A DNA stretch of 64,000 nucleotides from Pedococcus aerophilus. Lineage in GTDB: Bacteria > Actinomycetota > Actinomycetes > Actinomycetales > Dermatophilaceae. The position numbers and the translations under genes were made by a program. Location of the stretch: assembly GCF_039532215.1 (NCBI RefSeq), contig NZ_BAAARN010000001.1, positions 2,155,942 through 2,219,941 of the forward strand, read 5' to 3'. This document shows positions 33,885-41,903 of this stretch, piece by piece. Position 1 is the stretch's first letter; each line of letters opens with the position of its first letter. The notes beneath the pieces are model-generated. The model was not told the DNA's origin. It was given only the letters and a program-made list of their open reading frames with translations, and made no database searches.

Positions 33885-35435
33885 ATGGATAACCCAGAGC
33901 CGCGCTCGCAGTACCTAAACGTCGTTCTCCGTCAGATTGCGCGAACTGCGTTTAGGATCCCTAGGTTTCAACGTCACTTCGTCTGGGATGAGCGCGACGT
34001 CCTCGAGCTGTTAGGGAGCATCCAGAAGGGCTATCCAATCGGGAGTGTCCTTACATGGAAGGTGGAGGCTTCGGACAACTACTTCGCGGGTTATCGAACC
34101 GAGACCTTTCCGAACGCGGACCCTGCCGTATCGAACTTCGAAGTCGTCCTTGATGGCGCTCAACGTCTCTCAACGCTGTACGGGTGCCTGCGGCACTCGC
34201 AGGCGAGCCCGGTATACCAGGTCGTCTACGATCTCCGCAAAGCCGAATTCGCGCACGCTGACTTCTCAAAGGACATCGAGCCGTGGCGTATTAAGATGGA
34301 CGCGCTCTTCGATAGCCGGGCCTTCTTGGCTTCGCAAGCGTCGATTGAGGAATTGGAAGATTCCGCCGAACTCCTTCCGAGCGCACTCGATCTCTATTCG
34401 ACCTTCCAGGACTATCAGATCCCGATTATTGGACTGTCCAACGCTGTACTTGAAGACGTCGTCGAAGTGTTCAGGCGAATCAACAGCAGCGGCACCCCGC
34501 TGTCATCTGTCGACTTCGTGCGCGCGCTTACGTGGCAGTCCGAGTTTGATTTGGAGGAGACGTTCGACCGTTTCGTCGCGCGCTATCAGGGCACTCCGCT
34601 CGAAGGCATCACCGAAGACTATGTGATTCGATGCCTCGCGATCACGGCGAACGTTCCGGTCGGGAGCCGCGAGGTTGTGCAGCTGAAGGAACTCTCAAGC
34701 CGAAAGGGCGGTCTCGCAGGCGAGGTTGACAGGATGGAGGCTGTCCTTGACCTCGTGGCGGATTATTTGCGGCGGTTGGGTGCGGCGCGCTTCCGCGACG
34801 TACCTTATGAAATTCAGCGCCTGTTCATCTTTGCCATGCTCTTGCATCATCCGGCCACTGACTTGTCGCGGATTGACGACTGGTTCTGGCGGACAACGTT
34901 CTCTGAAGAACATCAAGGAAAGCCGGAGTCGTACACGAATCGCCTTCTTGCCCTGGTCCGGGACGGCGATATTGACTCAGCATTCGAAGTACGGAAACCA
35001 GTTGATCCTGATGTGTTTGCACTGCGTGCCCGCCGTTCCGGGTCCGCGGTCACAGTTGGGTTCGATTTGCTGCTTCGGAGGCGTCAAGCGCACTCGCTGA
35101 TCTCTGGCAAAGCAATCGACTTCGGTGGCTGGGTCCACGGTGCACTCTTCTCGCAGGAGGAACTCCGCGCTGATGGCGATAAGAGTTCGACGGTTGTGAC
35201 GAGGTTGGCGAACCTCGTGGTCCTCGACACCGTCGAAGCGCTGCAATGGCGTGAGATGCGGCAGGCAAGCTCGCTTGACGCTCTCCGAGCAGAACTGGCC
35301 GCGAAGGACTTGGGGATTGAGGAGGCGTGGAACACCCAGGGGCTTGGAGATGGCGTCGACGTCAGCCTTGTGCCGATGGCGGTCCTTCGGGGGCGCTCGC
35401 GTGAGCTCTTGGAGTCGGTGATTCCGCGCACGTAA
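33885..35435 (+). CDS. DUF262 (GmrS/SspE-like) protein
   Basis: A 516-residue protein of the ParB/Srx-fold DUF262 family found in modified-DNA restriction enzymes (GmrSD, SspE, BrxU). Hallmarks: FRIPRFQRHFVWDERDVLEL (residues 23-42), GYPIGSVLTW (49-58) and LDGAQRLSTLYG (89-100); the usual DGQQR is DGAQR here. The C-terminal region shows a DUF1524-like RLANLVVLDTVEALQW stretch, but I see only VHGALFSQEEL where the nuclease HxxP motif would be, so nuclease activity is doubtful. A GGAGGCGG site precedes the ATG one base after the RelA/SpoT-like stop: a tight operon and probable functional pair. Confidence 0.82.
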   Translation: MDNPEPRSQYLNVVLRQIARTAFRIPRFQRHFVWDERDVLELLGSIQKGYPIGSVLTWKVEASDNYFAGYRTETFPNADPAVSNFEVVLDGAQRLSTLYGCLRHSQASPVYQVVYDLRKAEFAHADFSKDIEPWRIKMDALFDSRAFLASQASIEELEDSAELLPSALDLYSTFQDYQIPIIGLSNAVLEDVVEVFRRINSSGTPLSSVDFVRALTWQSEFDLEETFDRFVARYQGTPLEGITEDYVIRCLAITANVPVGSREVVQLKELSSRKGGLAGEVDRMEAVLDLVADYLRRLGAARFRDVPYEIQRLFIFAMLLHHPATDLSRIDDWFWRTTFSEEHQGKPESYTNRLLALVRDGDIDSAFEVRKPVDPDVFALRARRSGSAVTVGFDLLLRRRQAHSLISGKAIDFGGWVHGALFSQEELRADGDKSSTVVTRLANLVVLDTVEALQWREMRQASSLDALRAELAAKDLGIEEAWNTQGLGDGVDVSLVPMAVLRGRSRELLESVIPRT

Positions 35436-35458
35436 CCGCCCGGCGCAAGGCCCGAGGA

Positions 35459-36301
35459 CTAGTCGACGCCATCGACCCTCGGCAAGAGGGACTCAACCCA
35501 GGTGATGGCGTCTTGGTGAGCGGACATGAAGTCGATGCCGGACAGTTGAAGGAACCTCATGGCGCCATAGCTCAATAGAGCGTCGGCGAGCTCGAGAGCG
35601 CGGGTCATGGCATCCGGGTCGGGCATGATCGTAGTTCGGAACTGTCCTGGCTCGTACTCTCGCCCCGGAGTCGATCGCTGAAGCGTTAGTGCGGGCCACC
35701 TCTTTCCGTGAGCTGATCCACTCGAGGCGCGCCAGATCGATTCGACCTCGTTGGGGTCGCGACCAACCACGCCGGCTGTTTCTCGTAGCACGGTCAGGTA
35801 GTTGGGCATGCGCAAGGCCTCTTCTGGGAAGTGTTCTTGGACGGCCGCCAGCAGGCGTTGGTCTAGCTCTCGCGCTAGGTGTTTCTCGTCCTGGGCCAAG
35901 CTCTTTCGGTATTCGGCGTAGTCCCAACGGACCAAACAGAGGTGTCTCCGGGCGCACTCCTCTGCCTCGTTGGGGGACATGATCCAAACCGCCTGCGATG
36001 CAGATTCCATTGCGGCCCGGGCCAAGGTCTGCGCGGGTCTAAAGGTATGAGTGACGACGTGGTCGGGGTGCCATTTCAAGGGTGCTGCGAAGTCCGCCCA
36101 GTGACGCATATGTTCGGCGGACGCCTCGAGAAATCCACGACACCAGTCTGATGCCTTCTCTGGGTACACCGCGTTGAGCGTTGTAAATGGGGAGCTGTCG
36201 ACTGGATCGCCGACTTGTGACAAGACCCGCAAGGTCCAGCGCGTGCTTGTGGCGATCTCCTTCCATCGTCCGACGTTGGCCTCATCCACAACCTCGCGCA
36301 T
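35459..36301 (-). CDS. Uncharacterised helical protein in the island
   Basis: A 280-residue all-helical protein, convergent with the DUF262 gene (23 bases apart). I cannot name its family. A conserved-looking patch, ESIWRASSGSAHGKRW, with Arg and His in the second half resembles the R-x-x-S-x-x-x-HG motif of some DUF5677/HEPN-like proteins, but this is tentative. A mid-protein RAAMESASQAVWIMSP helix is hydrophobic but not a clear membrane span. ATG at 36301 used; a TTG at 36328 is possible. Codon use is AT-richer than the core. Confidence 0.6.
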   Translation of the reverse strand: MREVVDEANVGRWKEIATSTRWTLRVLSQVGDPVDSSPFTTLNAVYPEKASDWCRGFLEASAEHMRHWADFAAPLKWHPDHVVTHTFRPAQTLARAAMESASQAVWIMSPNEAEECARRHLCLVRWDYAEYRKSLAQDEKHLARELDQRLLAAVQEHFPEEALRMPNYLTVLRETAGVVGRDPNEVESIWRASSGSAHGKRWPALTLQRSTPGREYEPGQFRTTIMPDPDAMTRALELADALLSYGAMRFLQLSGIDFMSAHQDAITWVESLLPRVDGVD

Positions 36302-36309
36302 GGTCCCGA

Positions 36310-36390
36310 GGCTACGACGTTGTGGCAATCGGTGGGGGCGCGCCCGTGGGCCTCACATCTTCTCTAGCGGGAGGTGTCTCCGTCAGTTGC
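36310..36390 (+). pseudogene. Possible relic of a FAD/NAD-linked oxidoreductase N-terminus
   Basis: An open stretch reads GYDVVAIGGGAPVGLTSSL, the beta-alpha-beta dinucleotide motif found at the start of dihydrolipoamide dehydrogenase-like flavoproteins (DVVxIGGGxxG). The next residues do not continue the family and there is no suitable start or downstream domain, so at most a fragment remains. It is high-GC, unlike the island genes beside it. Confidence 0.3.
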
Positions 36391-36527
36391 GGCCCAGGCG
36401 CGTCTGGACCGGGCCGAGGCGAGGCGGCGCCGCAGTTGCCAAACCGTTCCAGCTGGCGTCCTTCCGCCGCGAGTTCTCGTAAGCCTCCTGTGGATGCCAT
36501 GTCAGTCCCCCTGGCTAGCGTCCAGCC

Positions 36528-36881
36528 ATGAACCAACCTCCGAATCCGCTTTACCAGGGACCGCTTCGATGGATGGAGGGTGCCCCATCCTTGGCCGAAC
36601 TTGGCGGAATGGCAGGCTTGTTGTTGATTGGCAGCATGCTCATTCTGAACGCCTGGCGACTTCTGAAGCGGTTTGCGCGAAGTCATTGGGAAGGATGGCC
36701 TGAGGCGGGTCCATGGAGCCTGGTGTGGGCAGGTGTCAATGCCGTTGGTGGCGGCGGCCTCCTCTCGTGGCTGTGGCTGCAGCTTGAGCACATCGGTGCA
36801 CGAATGGGTATCGCGGCCGTCGTATTGATTCTCCTTCTAGCGTCCGAGGTGCAGCCCAACCGAGTCCGTCGTCGAGCTTGA
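36528..36881 (+). CDS. Small two-helix membrane protein
   Basis: A 117-residue protein with a membrane helix at about residues 26-44 (GGMAGLLLIGSMLILNAW), a second hydrophobic region at about 66-86 (VWAGVNAVGGGGLLSWLWL), and a third at 92-106 (MGIAAVVLILLLASE), ending in a basic VRRRA tail. No family recognised. Island-located; its neighbours give no clear functional link. Confidence 0.5.
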   Translation: MNQPPNPLYQGPLRWMEGAPSLAELGGMAGLLLIGSMLILNAWRLLKRFARSHWEGWPEAGPWSLVWAGVNAVGGGGLLSWLWLQLEHIGARMGIAAVVLILLLASEVQPNRVRRRA

Positions 36882-37062
36882 ATGATGGGCCCACAAGTGA
36901 CCGGACGCGGTGAGTCGCAAGCACACACAGCCTGAGTAGCCGGCGGTGGCGCGCGACCTGCATGTGCCGCCGGCTGGGTTGATGTCCAAGACTCACGGTG
37001 CAACGGAAATGTCGCCACCTTCACCTACCGTTCGTTCCACGGACCGACAAGGGGAGGGCGAA

Positions 37063-37656
37063 GTGCGTGCGAGTGTGCGGTTGCGTCAAAGGGCGCTTCT
37101 AGTTGCTGAGTTCCGCGACGTGTACGTCGAACTCGTGGGGCTTATGGAGTTGGCAGCAAGACCCGGCACCCTGACGATGACGGAGTTGCAGCCGAAGGCC
37201 GGCAAAGAACTCGCGGTCTCGGATCTGTTTCCCCGTGTTGCTCGCGCGGCCGGAAAGGCCGGCACTGCCGCGGGCGACCAATCGCGTCGGATCTCCGTCA
37301 CGCAGTTCGGTCAGACACGAGAGTTCGCTCCTATCCCCGCATGGCAGCACTCGTTAGATGACCCACAGACTTTGCCTGTGAAGATGGTCTTGGATTGCTG
37401 AGAGGCAATCATCGGTTCGCTCGAAGCCAAGGCAGCCGAGGCAACAGCCATCGAAGGAACGCTAGCGGGAAGGATCGCGGCCTTCGTTGGTTTCCCCGCT
37501 CGCGTGCGTGCTGCGGTTGCTCTTGAGCACCCCGAGCTTAGAAAGCTCGCCTTTGGCGCGGGCGTCCTTGGTCAAGTACTTGCGGGGGTGCTGGTGGGTG
37601 TGACCGTTGCCGCTGTTGTCGGTGGCGTCGGCGCCCTGTGGAAAGCCGCCTTCTGA
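37063..37656 (+). pseudogene. C-tail-anchored island protein interrupted by an in-frame TGA
   Basis: From GTG at 37063 (GGGGAGGG five bases upstream) the frame runs 112 codons to a TGA at 37399-37401. It then stays open in the same frame for another 84 codons to 37656. The second part reads as normal protein: EAIIGSLEAKAAEATAIEG, a helical stretch, then a membrane helix GVLVGVTVAAVVGGVGALW and stop. TGG to TGA at this one codon (LDC-W-EAI) would explain it. No start codon with a ribosome site opens the second half. Family not recognised; it is probably a nonsense-mutated tail-anchored protein, or a recoded stop. Confidence 0.6.
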
Positions 37657-37931
37657 GGTCACGCGTCCTCCGCGGATCCAGCGTGCGTCCATCCGCCGCG
37701 AGCAGGGCAGCCTGGCCGCCCAGATGCGGGGCACTACGTGGCGCCGGTTCATAACGCAAAGACGTCCGACGCTGCGCACCGCAACCGTCGCTGGCAAGTT
37801 TCTCTGCGGAGATGAGACCTCAACATGGGTCCTGCACGAGACACTTTGACTGCAGAGGCGGGTTCGACGCTGAGGCAACCCCTATTGTGGTCTCGTGCCG
37901 CGTCAGGCACGTCGTTAACGAAGAGGTAACA

Positions 37932-38318
37932 ATGACAGCGGTCTACCTAAGCATTACGGCCAACGGGGCCGACCTGCAGCATCTTTCTAAACTTAGTCGG
38001 GAGGTGGAAGGCTCCTCGCTCGGTCAGGAACGCGGAGTTGACAATGCCGGCGACGGCTTGGCCTTCCCTTTAGACGCGGAGATGGTAGCCGAATCTCTAA
38101 AGGTGCTCGCTGCAACTTTTGCCAGCGCCAAGGTCGCTCTTGACCTACTTGCCACATGGGCTAAGCGTAGGAAGCAAGACAGCGACGACAAGATGCTGCC
38201 GGAACCAATTATGGTTACTGACATCAGTACCGGCGAGACGCTATACGTCGGCAGACTCCTCGACGATGCGGCCATCCAAGAGATTCGTGAACGTCTGAAT
38301 GGGCGACAGACGCGGTAG
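37932..38318 (+). CDS. Small EACC1-like protein
   Basis: A 128-residue protein: an N-terminal beta strand (MTAVYLSITANGADL), a central hydrophobic helix (VAESLKVLAATFASAKVAL, residues 52-70) with a basic AKRRK end, and a C-terminal strand-rich part (EPIMVTDISTGETLYVG). This order resembles EACC1, the small constant component that accompanies effectors in NTP-dependent conflict systems; the match is by architecture, not proven homology. AGAGG precedes the ATG. The peptidase gene follows after 7 bases, so the two form an operon. Confidence 0.6.
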   Translation: MTAVYLSITANGADLQHLSKLSREVEGSSLGQERGVDNAGDGLAFPLDAEMVAESLKVLAATFASAKVALDLLATWAKRRKQDSDDKMLPEPIMVTDISTGETLYVGRLLDDAAIQEIRERLNGRQTR

Positions 38319-38325
38319 GCGTACC

Positions 38326-39738
38326 ATGTCTCGATTCGATCCTAGCTTGATGAGGATCGTGGTGCCCGAGTCGCCTCTCTTTCCAGCCGATATTCTCCAG
38401 GACAACGGGGCGCTCGTACACCACAACCTAAATGGAAGCTTTTCCGATTCACGATACATCAAGAATAAGCGCGACGTGAGGGAACTTCAGGGCGAGGTCG
38501 TCATTGCGCATGAGCATCGCCACTACATTGACTATCACCTCACCAATTACGGGAGCTGGTTGTCACGTTTCTGGGACCAGTTCAAGCAAGGCGTTCCAGA
38601 CCTCCTGGTACGCGGCGGAAGAATACCGGTTCCCGTCACATACTTTGACGACGACACCATCGTTCGGGCGCTCGGCTTGGACCGGCCAGACCTGACCACG
38701 CCGGCAGGAATGGCCGTTCGAATTGCAAGCAACCATGCCCTACGAGTCGAACGGGATTACTTGATTTCGGAGTCTTGGGCCCGTGCCTTCAACGGCCCTT
38801 CTCAAATGGAGGCCCTGGCCACGGTCTTCGAAGTTGGCCCTGCGGAACACTTCGCGCGTGGCCCCTTGGTGGCAAATGCGCTCATGACAATGCCAAGGGA
38901 TCAAGCTACATGGCAGCGTCAATATACCTGGTTCGGTGACGTACTTGCGGCTCTCGGAATCCGCGATGTAATCAAAATTGGCGAAGATCACCAAGCGGTG
39001 AGCACGCGCATCTGGGGGCCTTTCCTCTTGGCAGCTATGATGGGAAAGTTTTCCCGCCTGTTCGCAAAGGAACTTAACGCGGAACCAAAGTTGTTCGGGG
39101 AAATTATGCCTGCCGGTCGCCTTCACGCGATTCTCAACTATGCGCATCAAAAGCGAGTGCGCGACCTCGATGATCCTGATTTAGCATGGGATATCGTAAA
39201 TGATGCTTGCCTCGACCTCTATGGGGAGAGCGTCCTCGAGTCGTTATCCGCAGACATCGAATTCTGGGAGAAGCGGCTTATGCATGGCCTACAAGACATT
39301 GAATCATTGAATCCCTTCATGCTCGGCTTGATTGCGCACCTTGAAACACGAAAAAGCGTGGCTGCTAGGTTCGCCGAGAATCCGTCGAGCCTCTACGACC
39401 CAATTGAGTATTGGGACAAGAGCCAAGTTGGCGCACATGTTCTGCCTGAGTTTATGCTGGCGAGCTCCGCTGGATTTGAGTCAATCCCTGACGGGTACAT
39501 TCAAACCTCTAGTATGTTCTACTCGTCCCCGGATGGGGATCGCGCCAACTTCATTAAGCCTAGAGTCGCCTCAGCGCAGCATCGGGAACTGCAAGCGGCA
39601 GATGAGGAGGCGACTGCCATCAGCCGCTTCTTGATCAGCGGTGCCAGGTCGCGAACTTGGGTTGGACCGGAGCGTGATCGGGTGCGCGCATGGTTGCAAT
39701 CGCGGGTGGACATTCGGGTTATCGGGCCATTTGGCTGA
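38326..39738 (+). CDS. HExxH zinc peptidase-like protein (island)
   Basis: A 470-residue protein with the zincin signature VVIAHEHRHYIDYHL (HEHRH, residues 62-66). Glu162 in SQMEALATVFE is a good candidate for the third zinc ligand (E-x-x-A). No signal peptide or membrane segment, so it should act in the cytosol. The rest is helical with no known domain. It lies 7 bases after the EACC1-like gene, and its last bases overlap a possible trypco2-like ORF. AT-rich codon use marks it as part of the island. I infer a conflict-system effector; other intracellular protease roles are possible. Confidence 0.72.
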   Translation: MSRFDPSLMRIVVPESPLFPADILQDNGALVHHNLNGSFSDSRYIKNKRDVRELQGEVVIAHEHRHYIDYHLTNYGSWLSRFWDQFKQGVPDLLVRGGRIPVPVTYFDDDTIVRALGLDRPDLTTPAGMAVRIASNHALRVERDYLISESWARAFNGPSQMEALATVFEVGPAEHFARGPLVANALMTMPRDQATWQRQYTWFGDVLAALGIRDVIKIGEDHQAVSTRIWGPFLLAAMMGKFSRLFAKELNAEPKLFGEIMPAGRLHAILNYAHQKRVRDLDDPDLAWDIVNDACLDLYGESVLESLSADIEFWEKRLMHGLQDIESLNPFMLGLIAHLETRKSVAARFAENPSSLYDPIEYWDKSQVGAHVLPEFMLASSAGFESIPDGYIQTSSMFYSSPDGDRANFIKPRVASAQHRELQAADEEATAISRFLISGARSRTWVGPERDRVRAWLQSRVDIRVIGPFG

Positions 39739-40060
39739 TTCCCGCCTCGGAGCTGACATAGGTCCGCCGAACTTACGAGACCTAGTGGCAGCACTCGTGC
39801 GTGACTTGGACCTCACGCGCGCCAGGAGTCAGTACACGACCGACTCGGTAGAATTGAAGTTCACGCGTCGGCATCCCGTGACATCAAGGGGGAGATCCGC
39901 CTCGGTGAGTCCAATGCCCGGTAGCGATTCCACCGCCCTGATCGTTCGGCAGGAGGCCGCATCATTCCGCCGCGAAGCGGCGCCACAAATCGGTGACGAG
40001 GTCGCGACTCATCGCTGTCGCAGTCGGCAGTTCGAGCACCGGATGAGCAGCTCGTCGTAG
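39731..40060 (+). CDS. Possible trypco2-like small protein overlapping the peptidase gene
   Basis: An open frame starting at a TTG (39731) that overlaps the peptidase stop. It reads MADSRLGADIGPPNLRDLVA, then DLDLTRARSQ and SVELKF, an amphipathic helix plus strand arrangement like the trypsin-co-occurring domain 2 (trypco2) of conflict systems. After VELKF the frame loses protein character (Arg/Ser-rich). A +1 frame reading ASASRDIKGEIRLGESNAR then stop (TAG at 39915) looks better, so a frameshift is possible. Weak ribosome site. Confidence 0.35.
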   Translation: MADSRLGADIGPPNLRDLVAALVRDLDLTRARSQYTTDSVELKFTRRHPVTSRGRSASVSPMPGSDSTALIVRQEAASFRREAAPQIGDEVATHRCRSRQFEHRMSSSS

Positions 40061-40069
40061 GGTCGGCTG

Positions 40070-40570
40070 ATGACGAGTGAGCATCTGAGTGATTCGGCAG
40101 TTCAGAGGAACGCAGAGGGCGCGATCGTCGAAGCCCTCTCAACACAAATCGGGTTCGAGGGGGCATTGAAGCCAAAGCGAGTGGCTGTGCTCGGTGGCGG
40201 TTTCGTCCAACTGGATGCTTGCTCAGATGACGACAGCATCCTTGTCGAAGCCTATGCAAGGCAGGGCAAACTCAAAGGTGCACAAATCAAGAAGATCAGC
40301 CAGGACATCCTCAAATTGGCTCTCTTGAAGCGTGACCCGCGAATGCGTGATTCACGAGCCATAGCCGTCTTCGCCAGCGAAGAGGCACGCGATTCCATCA
40401 CCGGCTGGATCCGTTCGGCGGCCGAGCAGTTCGACATCGAGCTGGTAGTCGTCGACATCCCCGACGTCTTGCGTGACGAGATCAAGGCTGCCCAAGCACG
40501 ACAAGTCATGGTCAACGTGGAGATCTCAGTGGAGGACATTGCGGATGACGTGACACTCGAGAAGCCTTGA
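40070..40570 (+). CDS. Small alpha/beta protein, possible nuclease-like fold
   Basis: A 166-residue protein of an actinobacterial family without a name known to me. The core VQLDACSDDDSILVEAYARQ followed by GKLKGAQ (residues 46-72) resembles a PD-(D/E)xK arrangement (Asp49, Glu60, Lys67), but the spacing is not canonical and catalysis is unproven. Further on a Rossmann-like part reads SRAIAVFASEEARDSITGW and FDIELVVVDIPDVL. It is the last gene of the co-directional island block, 9 bases after the trypco2-like frame. Confidence 0.55.
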   Translation: MTSEHLSDSAVQRNAEGAIVEALSTQIGFEGALKPKRVAVLGGGFVQLDACSDDDSILVEAYARQGKLKGAQIKKISQDILKLALLKRDPRMRDSRAIAVFASEEARDSITGWIRSAAEQFDIELVVVDIPDVLRDEIKAAQARQVMVNVEISVEDIADDVTLEKP

Positions 40571-40634
40571 GGGTCACCTGCAGGCGCACTAGCTGGTGTG
40601 TCTGCGTCACACCGCTGCGAACCGTCCTCCGGAA

Positions 40635-41027
40635 TCATCCTGCGCTGGCGCTCAAGCGGGCAAGTAGCCGTTTCCCCAGCACCACGTCGTGCGGAAGTTC
40701 CCTGAGCGCTGGCCCTTCGATATCGGCGGCACTCTGGCGTCGAAGGACAGCGGCGAGGAAGGCCCAGTGACTCGCCTTCATGTCTTCCTGCGAGTACCCG
40801 TCGAACGCCTCGTCGGGCCCGACGACCATTCGTGCTGTGTTCGCGATCTCCGCGACAGACATGGAGGACCAGACATCTGGAGGTCCGGAGATACTCCAGC
40901 CGCGATCATTCAGGAGGAGCACTCGGTCGCCGTTCGAAAGGACGGCCTCATGAATCGCTGACACGGACAGCCGGCGAGGGTCAGCGACCGCGTCGTCGAC
41001 CTCTACCGACGTCACCAAGCGCGTCAC
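40635..41027 (-). CDS. Conserved hypothetical actinobacterial protein
   Basis: A protein of about 130 residues. A beta-rich first half (SAIHEAVLSNGDRVLLLNDR) is followed by a W-S-S-M-S-V-A-E-I-A helix, the stretch ARMVVGPDEAFDGYSQEDMK and a helical end (ELPHDVVLGKRLLARL). I recall similar unannotated proteins in streptomycetes, but the function is unknown. GTG at 41027 is preferred over upstream in-frame codons that add Arg/Cys-rich residues. Convergent with the nuclease-like gene; it marks the return toward core composition. Confidence 0.6.
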   Translation of the reverse strand: MTRLVTSVEVDDAVADPRRLSVSAIHEAVLSNGDRVLLLNDRGWSISGPPDVWSSMSVAEIANTARMVVGPDEAFDGYSQEDMKASHWAFLAAVLRRQSAADIEGPALRELPHDVVLGKRLLARLSASAG

Positions 41028-41190
41028 ATGCACCACCCGCCAATGATCACACCTATGTGGACGGGACCGCGGCCCGCAGGTCGTGGACCTGCTGCATTCC
41101 GCCGCGATTGGGCGCCCGTCTATCAATCTGCATGCCGCCGTGGTCGTCACGCAGGACGGTACCCATCACCGGCGGCCGCGCTGCGGCGGA

Positions 41191-41853
41191 TCAGTCGGGT
41201 GACCGCTGTTGGCGAGACTGCTCGAGCGCAACCCGTGCGGCGTCAACGCCCTCGAGCAGGACCCTGGGGCCGCCGGCCCCGTGGTGGTCCCACGCCGTTC
41301 CCCTGGTAGGCGATGCATCCGGAGCCGCGTCCGTGCAGGCAACGACGCCACCCCAGGCTCGACCCTTCGTAGCAGCCCGCGCCTCCTTCCTCATGCTGGG
41401 GGCGGGCAGGACGTCCGTGCCGACAAAGAACAGGACAGAGACCATTCCGGCACGAGCCATGCGCAGGGCTCCAAGCCCCAAGGGACCGAGGATGAAGAAG
41501 CCAGGCTCGGCCCCGGCCGGACGGACCACCAGGGTCGCGTTGTCGTGGACCGACTGGATCCAGATGCGGTCTGCCGGAGGCATCAAACCCAGGCTGTGGT
41601 CCTTGCGGAGCCGCCCCAAGCCCAAGGAGCGCAGGTACCGCGGGAACTGGCCGAGTGCAGCGAACGCCTCCTCGGACAGCTCGATCTTGACATCGTCGCC
41701 GCTGAAGTAGTGGACCTCGAACACCCTTCCGTCGGCGGCGACCATCTGGCATTCGCCCTGCGTCGCGCCTTCCTCCGGATAGACCCAGTCCTGCCGATTC
41801 AGAAGGCTGTATCCCCATGTCGTGCCGTCATCCTCGGCAGGTACCCATGCCAT
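41191..41853 (-). CDS. Hypothetical protein
   Basis: A 220-residue protein without recognised family. The N-terminal domain (VYPEEGATQGECQMVAADGR, then VFEVHYFSGDDVKIELS) is beta-rich. A hydrophobic stretch, GFFILGPLGLGALRMARAG, near the middle could be one membrane helix. The C-terminal part is Ala/Arg-rich. ATG at 41853. It lies downstream of the first ECF42 sigma gene by 50 bases and could be read through from it. Confidence 0.55.
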   Translation of the reverse strand: MAWVPAEDDGTTWGYSLLNRQDWVYPEEGATQGECQMVAADGRVFEVHYFSGDDVKIELSEEAFAALGQFPRYLRSLGLGRLRKDHSLGLMPPADRIWIQSVHDNATLVVRPAGAEPGFFILGPLGLGALRMARAGMVSVLFFVGTDVLPAPSMRKEARAATKGRAWGGVVACTDAAPDASPTRGTAWDHHGAGGPRVLLEGVDAARVALEQSRQQRSPD

Positions 41854-41903
41854 GCCCCGCAGTATGCAGCCGGTGATCGCGCTGTGGTGGCGATACGCGC
41901 GAG

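Noticed and set aside
37462-37878. 138-residue frame on the - strand within the island
   Set aside because: Basic, low-complexity, no ribosome site, and antisense to the interrupted gene at 37.1-37.7 kb.
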